A stretch of 64,000 bases of DNA from Oricola cellulosilytica (GTDB lineage: Bacteria > Pseudomonadota > Alphaproteobacteria > Rhizobiales > Rhizobiaceae), in the NCBI RefSeq assembly GCF_019966575.1, contig NZ_JAINFK010000001.1:881626-945625 (forward strand). The letters are read 5' to 3'. Below, piece after piece: positions 29,920 to 39,652 of the stretch (its first letter is position 1; each line of letters opens with the position of its first letter). A program made the position numbers and the translations under genes. A model generated the notes under the pieces. The model saw only the letters and a program-made list of their open reading frames with translations, was not told the origin of the DNA and did no database searches.

Positions 29920-31032
29920 TCAGCTCGCGGCGGCGATGCGTTCCAGCGCCAGCGCTTCGGCGACCTCATTGGTCGTCATTCCGGTCGCCTCGGCGCGATG
30001 GAAAATGTCGGCAAGCGTCTCCGGAATGTGACGCAACCTTGCGAAGGCTGCTTCGGCCTCGTATCCGCCGGGCTCAAGTTCCGCCGCCACATTGATCAGG
30101 CCGCCGGAATTGATCACGTAGTCCGGCGCGTAGAGTATGCCGCTTTCCTTCAGAAGCACGGCGTCTTCCTCGCGCGCCAGCTGGTTGTTCGCCGATCCAG
30201 CGATGATTCCGGCCTTCAGTTCGGGGATCGAATTTCCATTGAGCATGCCGCCAAGGGCGCAGGGGGCGAATATGTCGGCGTCGGCCGCATGGATCGCGTC
30301 GGCGGCGCACTTCCTCGCGCCGAATTCGCTCGTGGCTTCTCCGGCCCGATCGGCGTCGATATCGGCGACGATCAGCGCTGCCCCGGCGGCGTGGAGCCTT
30401 TCGCAGAGCGCCCAGCCAACCGCTCCGAGGCCTTGGACGGCCACCTTGAGCCCGGTGAGGTCTTCGCTGCCGTGGCGGTGCTCCACGGCGGCCTTGAGGC
30501 CCAAAAACACGCCTTCGGCGGTTATCGGCGATGGGTTTCCGCCGCCGCCGGACGAGGTGCCGGACACGTTCGGCGTCCGCGCGCGCAGATAGTCGGCATC
30601 CGCGAGGGTCATGCCGACATCCTCGGCGGTCCAGAAGCGGTCTTTCAGCGCCAACAGCATCTCGGCATAGGCGTCCAAGAGCTCCGGCGTTTTCGCGGTC
30701 CGCGCATCGGCGACGATCAGCGCCTTGCCGCCGCCGAAGGGGAGGCCGGAGATCGCCGCCTTCAGGGTCATACCGCGCGATAGCCGCAACACATCTGTCA
30801 GCGCCGCGTCGAAGGTCTCGTGCGGCCAGATCCGCGTACCGCCCAGCGCCGGCCCGAGCCTGGTATTGTGGATCGCCACGATCGCCTTCAGGCCGCGGGA
30901 GGGGTCCTCGCCCAGGAAAATCTGTTCGTGACTGTCGAAGGCATCAATCCGTGCCGACTCGCATGTGATATCGCGGATCGACAGCGTACCGGTTCCGCCC
31001 GTTATTTCGGTGTGGCCCACTGATTGAAGCAT
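29920..31032 (-). CDS. Leucine/valine/phenylalanine dehydrogenase-like enzyme
   Basis: The 370-residue protein belongs to the Glu/Leu/Phe/Val dehydrogenase family, which deaminates amino acids with NAD+. IHNTRLGPALGGTRIWPH and LSRGMTLKAAISGLPFGGGKALI (about residues 85-108) contain the substrate glycines and catalytic lysines. VAVQGLGAVGWALCERLHAAGA is the Rossmann motif. APDYVINSGGLINVAAELE is typical of leucine dehydrogenases. Actual preference among branched-chain and aromatic substrates is uncertain. GAGGAGG sits just before the ATG. It is convergent with the AhpD-like gene. Confidence 0.9.
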   Translation of the reverse strand: MLQSVGHTEITGGTGTLSIRDITCESARIDAFDSHEQIFLGEDPSRGLKAIVAIHNTRLGPALGGTRIWPHETFDAALTDVLRLSRGMTLKAAISGLPFGGGKALIVADARTAKTPELLDAYAEMLLALKDRFWTAEDVGMTLADADYLRARTPNVSGTSSGGGGNPSPITAEGVFLGLKAAVEHRHGSEDLTGLKVAVQGLGAVGWALCERLHAAGAALIVADIDADRAGEATSEFGARKCAADAIHAADADIFAPCALGGMLNGNSIPELKAGIIAGSANNQLAREEDAVLLKESGILYAPDYVINSGGLINVAAELEPGGYEAEAAFARLRHIPETLADIFHRAEATGMTTNEVAEALALERIAAAS

Positions 31033-31216
31033 GACGCATCCTCCTCGCGCTGCATGCCGAAATCATAGTCTTTTTAGCGGGTTATTTGCTGTCGAACTTC
31101 ACGCGGCACTGTTTCAAACAGATGCTCAAAACGCCCTGACCGGGAAATTTTATTGCGGTCACGGCAATTTATGCTGCAACGCAAAGAGATCGTCCGCAAT
31201 GCAGCGCAATCGCCTT

Positions 31217-31642
31217 TCAGACGAGGCTGGCGTCGAGCGAAACGGTTATCGAAGCGAGCGCCTGCGAGACGGGACACTCTTCCTTTGCCTTGGTGGCTAG
31301 CTCGGAGAACTTATCCGGCTCCATGCCCGGCACTTCGGCCTTCAGCACCAGCGCGCTGCCCTTGATGCCCTCACCCGGCTTGATCTCGACGGTTGCCGTG
31401 GCCTCGAGCTTCTCGGCCGGCGTGCCGTTCTCGGCAAGGAGATGCGAAAGCTGCATAGCGAAGCATCCCGCATGAGCCGCCGCCAGCAGCTCCTCGGGAT
31501 TGGTGCCCGACTTGCCCTCCTCATCCTCGAAGCGTCCGCGGAAATCGTAGCGCTTGTCTTTAAGAACACCACTTTGCGTCGTCAGGTGCCCGCGGCCCCC
31601 CTGGAGATCGCCTTCCCATACGGCCGTCGCATTGCGTTTCAT
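31217..31642 (-). CDS. osmC: OsmC-family peroxiredoxin
   Basis: The 141-residue protein begins MKRNATAVWEGDLQGGRGHLTT, characteristic of OsmC. The two redox cysteines are in AAAHAGCFAMQLSHLL (about residue 60) and EECPVSQALA (about 125), the arrangement used for organic-peroxide reduction by lipoyl or dithiol donors. NPEELLAAAHAGC is the most conserved stretch. GAAGGGA lies before the ATG at 31642. An upstream open frame has no start as good. It is divergent from the App1-type gene. Confidence 0.94.
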   Translation of the reverse strand: MKRNATAVWEGDLQGGRGHLTTQSGVLKDKRYDFRGRFEDEEGKSGTNPEELLAAAHAGCFAMQLSHLLAENGTPAEKLEATATVEIKPGEGIKGSALVLKAEVPGMEPDKFSELATKAKEECPVSQALASITVSLDASLV

Positions 31643-31872
31643 GATCTGTCCCTTCCCAAAGTGGCGTCTGCGTTCAAATTCGACAAATAACCTGAACCGC
31701 CCGCCGCAAATTTCAAGACTGCCCGCCGCAAATAGCAGGGCCTTGGGATGGGGTAATGCGCGCCACCGCTTGGTGGAACCTTCCTCGTTACGCGCCGTTG
31801 GCGTATGCAATAGAACGTGAACGACCAGGCCCGGAGCCGCTATTGCTTTCGAACTTTGCTGATACGAGCCGA

Positions 31873-32979
31873 ATGCTGCTGCACCGGATCGAGACCCGCT
31901 GGGACCGTGCGCGTTTTGCACTCCGCAACCGCGTCGGAATGGCAAGCAAGCCGATCGTCGTTCCCTACCGCGGCTATGGCGATACGCGCGAATTGTGGTG
32001 CAAGGGGCGGGTGATCGAAAACAAGGGCATCATCGCCGCACCGCACTCCGATTCCATTCTAGAGAACATCTGGCAGACCCTGAAGCGCTATGATTCCGAC
32101 GAAATTCCGGGAGCCGAGCTTTCTTGGCGCTTCGGAGAGATGAGCGGGTCCGTCGTCACCGACGAGGAAGGGTATTTCGACTTGACGTTTCATCCGGGAG
32201 GAGAGCTATCCCGGGGGGCGCCGTGGCAAAGACTTCGGGTGCACCTCCTCTCCGCGCGTGGACGCGATATGAATCCGATCGAGGCTGAGGTCTGCATTCG
32301 CACGCCGTCGAAAAACGCTGCAATCGGTGTTATTTCGGACATCGACGACACCATCGTCGAAACAGGCGCGTATGATTTCCTGAAGCATTGGCGTACGGTG
32401 GTCGCCAACTCGGCCGAGAGCCGCCAAGTGTTTCCGGGGGTTCCCTCACTCTACTCGGCGCTCGCTGCCGGTTCGGAAGGCCCGCAGACCAATCCCGTTT
32501 TCTACGTTTCATCGAGTCCCTGGAACCTGTTCGATCTCTTCGAGCGCTTCATGATCCTGCATGACATCCCTCTTGGGCCGATGCTGCTAAAGGATTTCGG
32601 CCTAACGGAGACGAAATGGTTAACCGGGGGCCATGACGGTCATAAGACCGCAATGATCGAGGCCATATTCGCCCGCTATCCGGACTTGTCTTTCGTGCTG
32701 GTCGGCGATTCCGGTCAGCGCGATGCGCTGATCTACGCGAAGATCGCGGAAAATCATCCCGGCCGGGTTGCCGCCGTCTTCATCCGCGAGGTCGCCGACA
32801 CCGCCAAGGGTGATCATATGGTGCGCATGCGCGAGACGCTGGACCGCCTCGCAATCCCCTTCGCGACCGGTTCTCATCTGGGTGGGGCCGCCGAGATCGC
32901 CCATACGCAAGGCTGGATCAGTCAGGACCAGCTCAATGCGGTGCAGCGCTCGGTTTCCCGGGAACAGGCCAAAGAGTAA
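31873..32979 (+). CDS. App1-family (DUF2183) phosphatidate-phosphatase-like protein
   Basis: This 368-residue protein has the bacterial App1 layout: VVPYRGYGDTRELWCKGRV near residue 30, a beta-rich middle (GSVVTDEEGYFDLTFHP), and a HAD-like catalytic core with IGVISDIDDTIVETG (DxDxT, about residue 182) and VFYVSSSPWNLFDLFERFM, FVLVGDSGQRD. App1 dephosphorylates phosphatidate or related lipids in yeast. The bacterial substrate is unproven. An in-frame ATG at 31756 would add 39 residues, but those codons look non-coding, so 31873 is preferred. Confidence 0.85.
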   Translation: MLLHRIETRWDRARFALRNRVGMASKPIVVPYRGYGDTRELWCKGRVIENKGIIAAPHSDSILENIWQTLKRYDSDEIPGAELSWRFGEMSGSVVTDEEGYFDLTFHPGGELSRGAPWQRLRVHLLSARGRDMNPIEAEVCIRTPSKNAAIGVISDIDDTIVETGAYDFLKHWRTVVANSAESRQVFPGVPSLYSALAAGSEGPQTNPVFYVSSSPWNLFDLFERFMILHDIPLGPMLLKDFGLTETKWLTGGHDGHKTAMIEAIFARYPDLSFVLVGDSGQRDALIYAKIAENHPGRVAAVFIREVADTAKGDHMVRMRETLDRLAIPFATGSHLGGAAEIAHTQGWISQDQLNAVQRSVSREQAKE

Positions 32980-33067
32980 GCCCTTCACGAAAGCGTGTTC
33001 CGAGATGATTTGAAGCGCCACGCATTTGGCTATTCTCTTCGGAAGAACGCGCGATCCGGAGAATTAC

Positions 33068-33706
33068 ATGATCCGTTCAATGATTTCCGCCGCGATCCTG
33101 GCCATATCGGCGTTTTCCCCTCCCGCTCTCGCCGAAACCAAGGCGCTGGTTGTAGCCGGTGGCTGCTTTTGGTGCGTCGAAAGCGATTTCGATCACGTCA
33201 GGGGCGTCACCGGCACTACGTCCGGCTATGCCGGCGGCACGATGAAGAACCCGACATACCGCAATCATGGCAAGCACCGCGAAGTGGTCAGGATAGACTA
33301 TGACGGCACTGTCACGGACTATCGGACGCTGGTTTCGACCTTCCTGCGCACTATGGACCCGACCGATGCCGGAGGGCAGTTCTGCGACCGGGGGCGTAGC
33401 TATTCCTCCGCGATTCACGCCGCCACCGACGAAGAAAGGCGCATCGCGCAGGAGGAAGTCGCCCGCGCGCGGAAAGCGCTTGGCCGGGATATCGCCACAC
33501 CGGTCGAAGGTGAAGCTACCTTCTACCGGGCCGAAGACTACCACCAGAACTACTATATGAGCGAGGTGAGGCAGTTGACCCGTTTCGGCCTCGTCACCCG
33601 CGCCAGGGCCTACAAGAGCTACCGCAAGGCCTGCGGTCGCGATGCCAGGGTGAAGCAATTGTGGGGAAGAGAGGCCTATACCGGCGTCGTCCGGAACGGC
33701 AGCTAA
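33068..33706 (+). CDS. msrA: Peptide methionine-S-sulfoxide reductase MsrA, exported form
   Basis: MsrA reduces methionine-S-sulfoxide in proteins. The 212-residue product starts with a signal peptide (MIRSMISAAILAISAFSPPALAE, about residues 1-23), then VAGGCFWCVESDFDHVRGV with the catalytic Cys of GCFWC. GYAGGTMKNPTY, EVVRIDYDGTVTDY and FYRAEDYHQNYYM are family motifs. ACGRDA supplies a possible resolving Cys. The signal peptide suggests repair in the periplasm rather than the cytosol. GGAGAATTAC precedes ATG 33068. Confidence 0.93.
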   Translation: MIRSMISAAILAISAFSPPALAETKALVVAGGCFWCVESDFDHVRGVTGTTSGYAGGTMKNPTYRNHGKHREVVRIDYDGTVTDYRTLVSTFLRTMDPTDAGGQFCDRGRSYSSAIHAATDEERRIAQEEVARARKALGRDIATPVEGEATFYRAEDYHQNYYMSEVRQLTRFGLVTRARAYKSYRKACGRDARVKQLWGREAYTGVVRNGS

Positions 33707-33784
33707 TCGCTTTTCGGACTAACCTCCCGAAAACGTTTGAAGTTCCCGCGGGGGGCACTTATGTGCTGGTGCTGTACTTCCATG

Positions 33785-33804
33785 ATATGAGCGTTATGTC
33801 ATAT
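33785..33804. promoter_or_regulatory. Dyad (ATATGA-N8-TCATAT) upstream of the acyltransferase gene
   Basis: Six-base inverted arms separated by eight bases lie about 48 bp before ATG 33852, in an AT-rich patch of otherwise GC-rich DNA. They could be a regulator site or part of the promoter. No regulator can be named. Confidence 0.3.
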
Positions 33805-33851
33805 TATCGATACAGAGATCGGTAAGAGAACGGCACACAGCCCCCGGACCC

Positions 33852-34760
33852 ATGGCGATGGAATTTCAAAGCGCATCTTCCACCTTTACGGACATCGTGA
33901 CCGGCCGGGCGGATTCGCGCGCGCCACAGACCGCGCACATCGTCGACCAGTTGATCGAGGAGCGTGGCCAGACTCTGGTCAAGCATCCGTTGTGGCCGCT
34001 GCTGCGCCCGGCGCTCTACAAGATGCTGTATTACGATCAGGCCGTTCGCATGGCCGACGATGTTGCCGAGCTTAGCGGCCTTGAATGCTTCGAATATGTC
34101 AGCCGGTTGCTCGAGCTCGACATTGTCGTGGAAGGCAAGGAGCACCTGCCGAAGGACGGTGCGTTCGTGCTTGTGTCCAACCATCCGACCGGGATTGCCG
34201 ATGGCATCGCCGTTTACGACATGATCAAGGATGCGCGGCCCGACCTCGTCTTCTTCGCCAACCGCGACGCCGTCAGGGTCAACCAGCGCCTTTCGGAGAT
34301 CATCATCCCGGTCGAATGGCGGACGACCGAGAAATCCCACGCCAAGAGCCGCGAGACCCTGGTACGCACCAGCCGCGCCTTTTCCGACGGCCGCGCAATC
34401 ATATTGTTCCCCTCCGGCCGGATCGCCTATTGGTCGAAGGGCCGCCTGAACGAGCGGCCCTGGCAGGCGACCGGCATCCAGATGGCGAAGCGGTTCGACG
34501 TGCCGGTGATTCCGATGCACATGGGCGCCCGCAACTCCAAATTGTTCTATCTCCTATCGCACCGCACGCCGGAACTGCGGGACATGACGGTGTTCCACGA
34601 ATTGCTCAACAAGAAGGGCCATCCCTTCCGCATTCGAATTGGCAAACCGATTGACCCGGCGGCGCTTGACGGCGACGTGCAGGATCTGACGGTGCGTCTG
34701 CAGCAGCACTGCGAGCACACGCTGCGCGCAGACCGGATGGCCGGTTTCCCGGCAGGCTGA
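33852..34760 (+). CDS. 1-acylglycerol-3-phosphate acyltransferase-like protein (PlsC/OlsA family)
   Basis: The 302-residue protein has the acyltransferase motifs: block I FVLVSNHPTGIADG (HxxxxxD, about residue 101-115), block III AIILFPSGRIAYWSKG (the FP-G motif), and block IV VPVIPMHMGAR. It should transfer an acyl group to a lysophospholipid or lyso-ornithine lipid. HxxxxxD spacing is one longer than the canonical HxxxxD and is typical of hemolysin/OlsA-type acyltransferases. No hydrophobic anchor is obvious. It is convergent with dnaE2, which ends 6 bp away. Confidence 0.85.
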   Translation: MAMEFQSASSTFTDIVTGRADSRAPQTAHIVDQLIEERGQTLVKHPLWPLLRPALYKMLYYDQAVRMADDVAELSGLECFEYVSRLLELDIVVEGKEHLPKDGAFVLVSNHPTGIADGIAVYDMIKDARPDLVFFANRDAVRVNQRLSEIIIPVEWRTTEKSHAKSRETLVRTSRAFSDGRAIILFPSGRIAYWSKGRLNERPWQATGIQMAKRFDVPVIPMHMGARNSKLFYLLSHRTPELRDMTVFHELLNKKGHPFRIRIGKPIDPAALDGDVQDLTVRLQQHCEHTLRADRMAGFPAG

Positions 34761-34766
34761 TCCGCC

Positions 34767-37700
34767 TCAGTGAAAATCCCGTGATTTCGGTATCACGCTG
34801 ACATTGCGCGGATGACGACCGGCATTTGAGGGCTGGGGATTGACGACATGGTCGGCGCGCGCGAGGTCGGAGCGCAGGAGATCGTCCGAAAGGCCGGTGA
34901 GCCGATCGGTATCGTCGGTCATCTGGCGCGCCACTACATGGATCACGGCGTCGTCCATCTGTACCGTGCCGTGCACCGCCATCAGCCGCGCGCCCATGAT
35001 CGTTTTCCGATATTTCTTCAACGCACTCGGCCAGACCACCAGATTGACGATACCGGTCTCGTCCTCGAGCGTGATGAACACCACGCCCTTGGCGCTGCCC
35101 GGCCGTTGGCGGATCAGGACGATACCGGCCACGGACACGAGCTGCCCGAAGCGAAGCGCGCGCAGGTCAGCTGCCCTGGTGAACCCCTGCCCCGCATAAT
35201 CCTTTCTTAAAAATGACATTGGATGCGCCTTCAACGAAAGGCGCGTGGTTTGATAATCTGCGACGACATGCTCGCTCAGCGGCATTGCGGGCAGAAGCAC
35301 CGGTGTGTCGGCGCCCTCGTCGCGCACGTCCTGATAGGAGAACAGCGGCAATTCGTGGGCGTTCTTGATCGCTTTGGCATCCCATAGCGCGGCGCGGCGG
35401 TCCTTGGCCAGCGACCGGAAAGCGTCGGCGGCGGCAAGAAGCTGAATGCCCCGCGTCGATAGCCCAGCGCGGCTGCGCAACTCCTCGACGCTCTCGTAAG
35501 GCATGTCGCGATGTTCGAGCAGCCGGGCTGCGTCGCCTTGGGAAAAACCATCGATTTGGCGAAAGCCAAGTCGCAGCGCATACTCCCGCGGGCCGTCCGG
35601 CATATCCGGAAGCGGCTCAAGCACATTGTCCCAGTCGCTGTAATTGATGTCGGCAGGCAGCACGGTGACGCCGTGTTCGCGCGCATCGCGCACGATCTGC
35701 GCCGGCGCGTAGAACCCCATCGGCTGCGAGTTCAGCAGTCCTGCGGCAAAGGCTGCCGGATAATGGCATTTCAGCCAGCTCGATATGTAGACGAGATGCG
35801 CGAAACTCGCCGCGTGGCTCTCCGGAAAACCGTATTCGCCGAACCCTTCGATCTGGCTGAAACAGCGCGCGGCGAAACCGGGATCGTAACCACGCTCCAC
35901 CATGCGGCCGACCATCTTGTCCTTGTGGTCGCTCACCATGCCGCGCGAGCGGAAGGTGGCCATCGCCTTGCGAAGCTGGTTGGCTTCGACCGGCGAGAAC
36001 CGGGCCGCGACCATGGCGATCTTCATCGCCTGTTCCTGGAAGATCGGCACGCCGAGCGTGCGTTTAAGGATGTTCTTCAGTTCGTCCGGATCGTGCTCGG
36101 GGCCGGGCGAGGGATACTCTTCGGGCTCCTTGTTCTGCCGGCGGCGCAGATAGGGGTGCACCATGTCTCCCTGAATCGGTCCCGGACGCACGATCGCGAC
36201 CTCGATGACGAGGTCGTAGAAGGTGCGCGGCTTCAATCGTGGCAGCATGTTCATCTGCGCCCGGCTCTCGACTTGGAAAACCCCCAGCGAATCGCCCTTG
36301 CAGAGCATGTTGTAGACCGCCGGATCCTCCTGCGGGACGGTCGCCAGCGTGTAACGCCTGCCATATTGCGCGGCGATGATGTTGAGGCATTTGCGTATGC
36401 AGGTCAGCATGCCGAGCGCCAGCACGTCGACCTTCAGGATGCCGAGCGCGTCGATATCGTCCTTATCCCATTCGATGAAACTGCGCTCGGGCATGGCGCC
36501 GTTGCCGACCGGAACCGTTTCGGTCAGCGGATGCTGGGTCAGGATGAACCCGCCGACATGCTGGGATAGGTGGCGCGGCATGCCGATGAGCTGATCGGCA
36601 AGCGCGATGGTGCGCTTGAGATGCGGATCGGAAAGATCGAGCCCGGCCTCCCTTACCTCGGCCTCGCCGACCGAAGACCCCCACGATCCCCACACCGTCT
36701 TCGCCAGCGCGGTTGTCACGTCCTCCGACAGACCCATGACCTTTCCGACCTCACGGATTGCCATGCGGGGCCGGTAATGGATGACCGTGGCGCACAGACC
36801 GGCGCGGTTGCGGCCATATTTCTGGTAGATGTGCTGAATGACCTCCTCACGCCGCTCGTGCTCGAAATCGACGTCAATATCCGGCGGCTCCTTGCGTTCC
36901 TCGGAGATGAAACGCTCGAACAGCAATTCGTGCTGCGCCGGATCGACGGAGGTGATCTTCAGGCAATAGCAAACCGCACTGTTGGCTGCCGAGCCGCGGC
37001 CTTGGCAAAGAATCTCTTCTTCACAGTCACGCGCAAATTTCACGATATCCCGTATGGTCAGGAAGTAGCGGGAGATGTCCATCTTGGCCATCAGCGCCAG
37101 TTCCCTCTCCAGCGTCTCCCGCACGCTCTCCGGAATGCCATGCGGATAGCGCTCCGCCGCGCCCGCCCAGGTCAGTTCGGCCAGATACTCGTCAGCGGTC
37201 TTGCCGTCCGGCACCGTTTCCTCCGGATATTCGTAGCGTAGCTCGGCCAATGAAAACGTACAGGCGTCGGCGATGATGCGGCTTTGCGCGATTGCGTCCG
37301 GCCAGTCGGAGAACAGGCGAACCATCTCGTCCGGGCTCTTCAGATGGCGTTCCGCATTGGGGTGCAGGCGATGCCCTGCCTCGAAGAGGATCACCTTCTC
37401 GCGAATGCAGGTCATTACGTCCTGAAGCGGACGGCGCGCGGGCGTGTGGTAATGTACGTCATTGGTCGCAACGAGTCTCAGGCCATGCTGTCCAGCGAGC
37501 CTTGAAAGCCGGTTGATGCGCGCGCGGTCGTCGCCACGATAGAGATGCGCCGCGGCGATGTGGCGGAATGCGGGCAGGCTTTGGCGGAGACGGGGAAGAT
37601 CGGCGGCAAAGGCATCGAGGTCTTCCTCCGGGATGGCGATCAAGACGACATCGTCAGCTTGCGTCCCCAGAGCTTCAGCAACCATGGAAAGCGTCAGGTC

Positions 37701-38102
37701 ACAGGCACCCTTTTGCTGCCATTCGCCGTTTCGGTCCTCCATCTTGCCCGCCGACAACAGCCGGCAAAGGCGACCATATCCTGCCCGGTTCTTCGGATAG
37801 GCGTAAAGCGAAGGCGCATCCAGAAGATCGAGACGGCAACCGATCACCGGCCGCATTCCGGCCGTCGAGGCCTCGGTATGCAGGCGAACGGTTCCTGCCA
37901 TCGTGTTGCGGTCGGCGATGCCGAGCGCGTCGTAGCCGAGCAGATGCGCCGTCAGCACCAGGTCAACGGGATCGGACGCCCCCCGCAGGAAGGAGAAATT
38001 CGTCGCCAATCCCAGCTCCACGAAGGGCGCGGGTGGATTGGACGTGAACCCTTCCTGCCCGGAGATCGTTCTTTTGCCGGGTGTGAGCGGGGCTTCCGGC
38101 AT
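34767..38102 (-). CDS. dnaE2: Error-prone DNA polymerase ImuC/DnaE2
   Basis: The 1111-residue C-family polymerase works with ImuA and ImuB in damage-induced mutagenesis. It has an N-terminal PHP domain (FVELGLATNFSFLRGASDPVDL; GIADRNTMAGTVRLH), the catalytic PDIDVDFEHERR (two Asp, about residue 395) and GRGSAANSAVCYCL before it. The C-terminal OB domain reads VFITLEDETGIVNLVVWPSALKK. The end HPRNVSVIPKSRDFH is characteristic of DnaE2. ATG 38102 overlaps the imuB stop by one base, so the genes are coupled. An upstream start at 38129 would lie within imuB. Confidence 0.96.
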   Translation of the reverse strand: MPEAPLTPGKRTISGQEGFTSNPPAPFVELGLATNFSFLRGASDPVDLVLTAHLLGYDALGIADRNTMAGTVRLHTEASTAGMRPVIGCRLDLLDAPSLYAYPKNRAGYGRLCRLLSAGKMEDRNGEWQQKGACDLTLSMVAEALGTQADDVVLIAIPEEDLDAFAADLPRLRQSLPAFRHIAAAHLYRGDDRARINRLSRLAGQHGLRLVATNDVHYHTPARRPLQDVMTCIREKVILFEAGHRLHPNAERHLKSPDEMVRLFSDWPDAIAQSRIIADACTFSLAELRYEYPEETVPDGKTADEYLAELTWAGAAERYPHGIPESVRETLERELALMAKMDISRYFLTIRDIVKFARDCEEEILCQGRGSAANSAVCYCLKITSVDPAQHELLFERFISEERKEPPDIDVDFEHERREEVIQHIYQKYGRNRAGLCATVIHYRPRMAIREVGKVMGLSEDVTTALAKTVWGSWGSSVGEAEVREAGLDLSDPHLKRTIALADQLIGMPRHLSQHVGGFILTQHPLTETVPVGNGAMPERSFIEWDKDDIDALGILKVDVLALGMLTCIRKCLNIIAAQYGRRYTLATVPQEDPAVYNMLCKGDSLGVFQVESRAQMNMLPRLKPRTFYDLVIEVAIVRPGPIQGDMVHPYLRRRQNKEPEEYPSPGPEHDPDELKNILKRTLGVPIFQEQAMKIAMVAARFSPVEANQLRKAMATFRSRGMVSDHKDKMVGRMVERGYDPGFAARCFSQIEGFGEYGFPESHAASFAHLVYISSWLKCHYPAAFAAGLLNSQPMGFYAPAQIVRDAREHGVTVLPADINYSDWDNVLEPLPDMPDGPREYALRLGFRQIDGFSQGDAARLLEHRDMPYESVEELRSRAGLSTRGIQLLAAADAFRSLAKDRRAALWDAKAIKNAHELPLFSYQDVRDEGADTPVLLPAMPLSEHVVADYQTTRLSLKAHPMSFLRKDYAGQGFTRAADLRALRFGQLVSVAGIVLIRQRPGSAKGVVFITLEDETGIVNLVVWPSALKKYRKTIMGARLMAVHGTVQMDDAVIHVVARQMTDDTDRLTGLSDDLLRSDLARADHVVNPQPSNAGRHPRNVSVIPKSRDFH

Positions 38103-39652
38103 CACGCATCCAGTCCGTGAATGAACCACAGTGGCAGCCCGCCCCTGCCATCACCCGGAAGCCCTTGGCGGAAAATCCAGTAACGCCGGCCCTCGCTGTC
38201 CTCGATCCGATAATAATCGCGCAGACGCGCTGTCGATTTCTCGCGCCACCATTCCGGGGCGATCCGCTCCGGACCCTCACTTTTATCGATCCGGTGCGTC
38301 TTGCGCCGCCAGACGAACTGCGCCGGCGGGCCGTCCGGCAGTGAATAGAGCACCCGCACCTCTTCCGGCTGTCGAAGCAGGCGGAGCGGCCGCTGCAGCT
38401 TTCTGCCGATCATTACCGGCTCGGCGGCATCCTGCGCTCTGGCCGGAGCAAGGATCTCTGCGCGCTCCGGGATGTGGCTGCCACGCGCTACCGGCCGCGT
38501 CACCGCGGCGGGGCCGAACCGGGTGTTCAACCGGTCGATGAGGCAGAACAGTTCGACATCCTTCACGTCTTCCCCTGTCAGTTCCTTTTGAATCCCGTCT
38601 AGTTCCTCATGGACGAGGACGTCGAGCGTCATCACCTCGAAGCCGAAGCCCGGATCGAGCGTTTCGAGCTTGCCGTCGAATAATTTGGTCAGATGCGCGG
38701 TTTCCCGGCTGCCCCGGCTGGTCGCCACCTCAACTGTCGAAACCCCGCCACTGACGCGGAAACCGGTCAGGCGCAGGCGCCGCGCGCCGGCACCGCGTTC
38801 CTGCATGCGCCGCACGACATCGCCTGTCAGTTCGGCTAGGACGAAGCGGACGCTTTCAAGTTCGCCGATCGGTTCGGCTAGCCGCCGCATGGCGCGCAAC
38901 AATGGCGGGGGTTCTTCCGCCATCAGCGGCTCGGCAAGGCGGCCCATGGCCTGGTCCAGGCGCAGAACCGGATTGGCGGAAAGCGCGTTATCGCGCCGGA
39001 ACCGCCGGACCAGCGCCGCGCGCGGCACGTCCGCCACCGCGCCGACGGACTTCAGCCCGAGCCGTTCGAGCAGCACCACGGTCCGGGCGTCGATCCTGAG
39101 CGCGGCGACAGGCAATAGCGCAAGCATCTCCGCCAGATCGTCTTCCGTGCACATGCTGCGTGGTTTCGCTGCGTAGCGCGCCAGCGCCCAGGCAGCGCCG
39201 GTCGTCGGCGCAACGGCTGCGCGTATCGTCAGGCCGGCCGCCGCGAAGGCGCGGGCCATGTCGTCCAGCATCGCTTCCTCACCGCCCCACAGATGGTCGG
39301 ACCCGGTGGTGTCGAGCAGCAGCCCGTCGCTGTCATCCGTCCTGGTCCAGGGACACCATCGCCGCGCCCAGTGCGACAGCCGGGCGAGATCCTTTTCATC
39401 TTCGCCCTCCTCCGCATCCTCGACCCGAATTGCCGGCACCAGCGCCCGCATGTCGGTGACGCGGGCACCGCGCTTCATGCCAAGCTTCGCCGCTATGGCG
39501 TTGACGCCATGAATCACCGGCCCATGCGCACCTTGGCGCGCCAGTACGACCGGTTCGGATTCAGCCGGCGCGGGAATACCGTAATGGCGGCTCCTCCAGC
39601 GCTGGATCGCGAAGTGGGGAAGAAAGATCGAGACGATGCGCCTTTGCGTCAT
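38102..39652 (-). CDS. imuB: ImuB, catalytically inactive Y-family polymerase homologue
   Basis: ImuB bridges DnaE2 and the beta clamp. The 516-residue protein starts MTQRRIVSIFLPHFAIQRW. The palm and little-finger homology is seen as GLTIRAAVAPTTGAAWALARYA and LPVAALRIDARTVVLLERLGLKSVGAVADVPRAALVRRF. The Asp and Asp-Glu pairs needed by active Y-family polymerases are absent, as is general for ImuB. The C-terminal 60 residues are Arg/Trp-rich. The start at 39652 lies inside imuA, giving a 92-base overlap. A longer frame to 39772 only re-reads imuA. Confidence 0.93.
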   Translation of the reverse strand: MTQRRIVSIFLPHFAIQRWRSRHYGIPAPAESEPVVLARQGAHGPVIHGVNAIAAKLGMKRGARVTDMRALVPAIRVEDAEEGEDEKDLARLSHWARRWCPWTRTDDSDGLLLDTTGSDHLWGGEEAMLDDMARAFAAAGLTIRAAVAPTTGAAWALARYAAKPRSMCTEDDLAEMLALLPVAALRIDARTVVLLERLGLKSVGAVADVPRAALVRRFRRDNALSANPVLRLDQAMGRLAEPLMAEEPPPLLRAMRRLAEPIGELESVRFVLAELTGDVVRRMQERGAGARRLRLTGFRVSGGVSTVEVATSRGSRETAHLTKLFDGKLETLDPGFGFEVMTLDVLVHEELDGIQKELTGEDVKDVELFCLIDRLNTRFGPAAVTRPVARGSHIPERAEILAPARAQDAAEPVMIGRKLQRPLRLLRQPEEVRVLYSLPDGPPAQFVWRRKTHRIDKSEGPERIAPEWWREKSTARLRDYYRIEDSEGRRYWIFRQGLPGDGRGGLPLWFIHGLDA

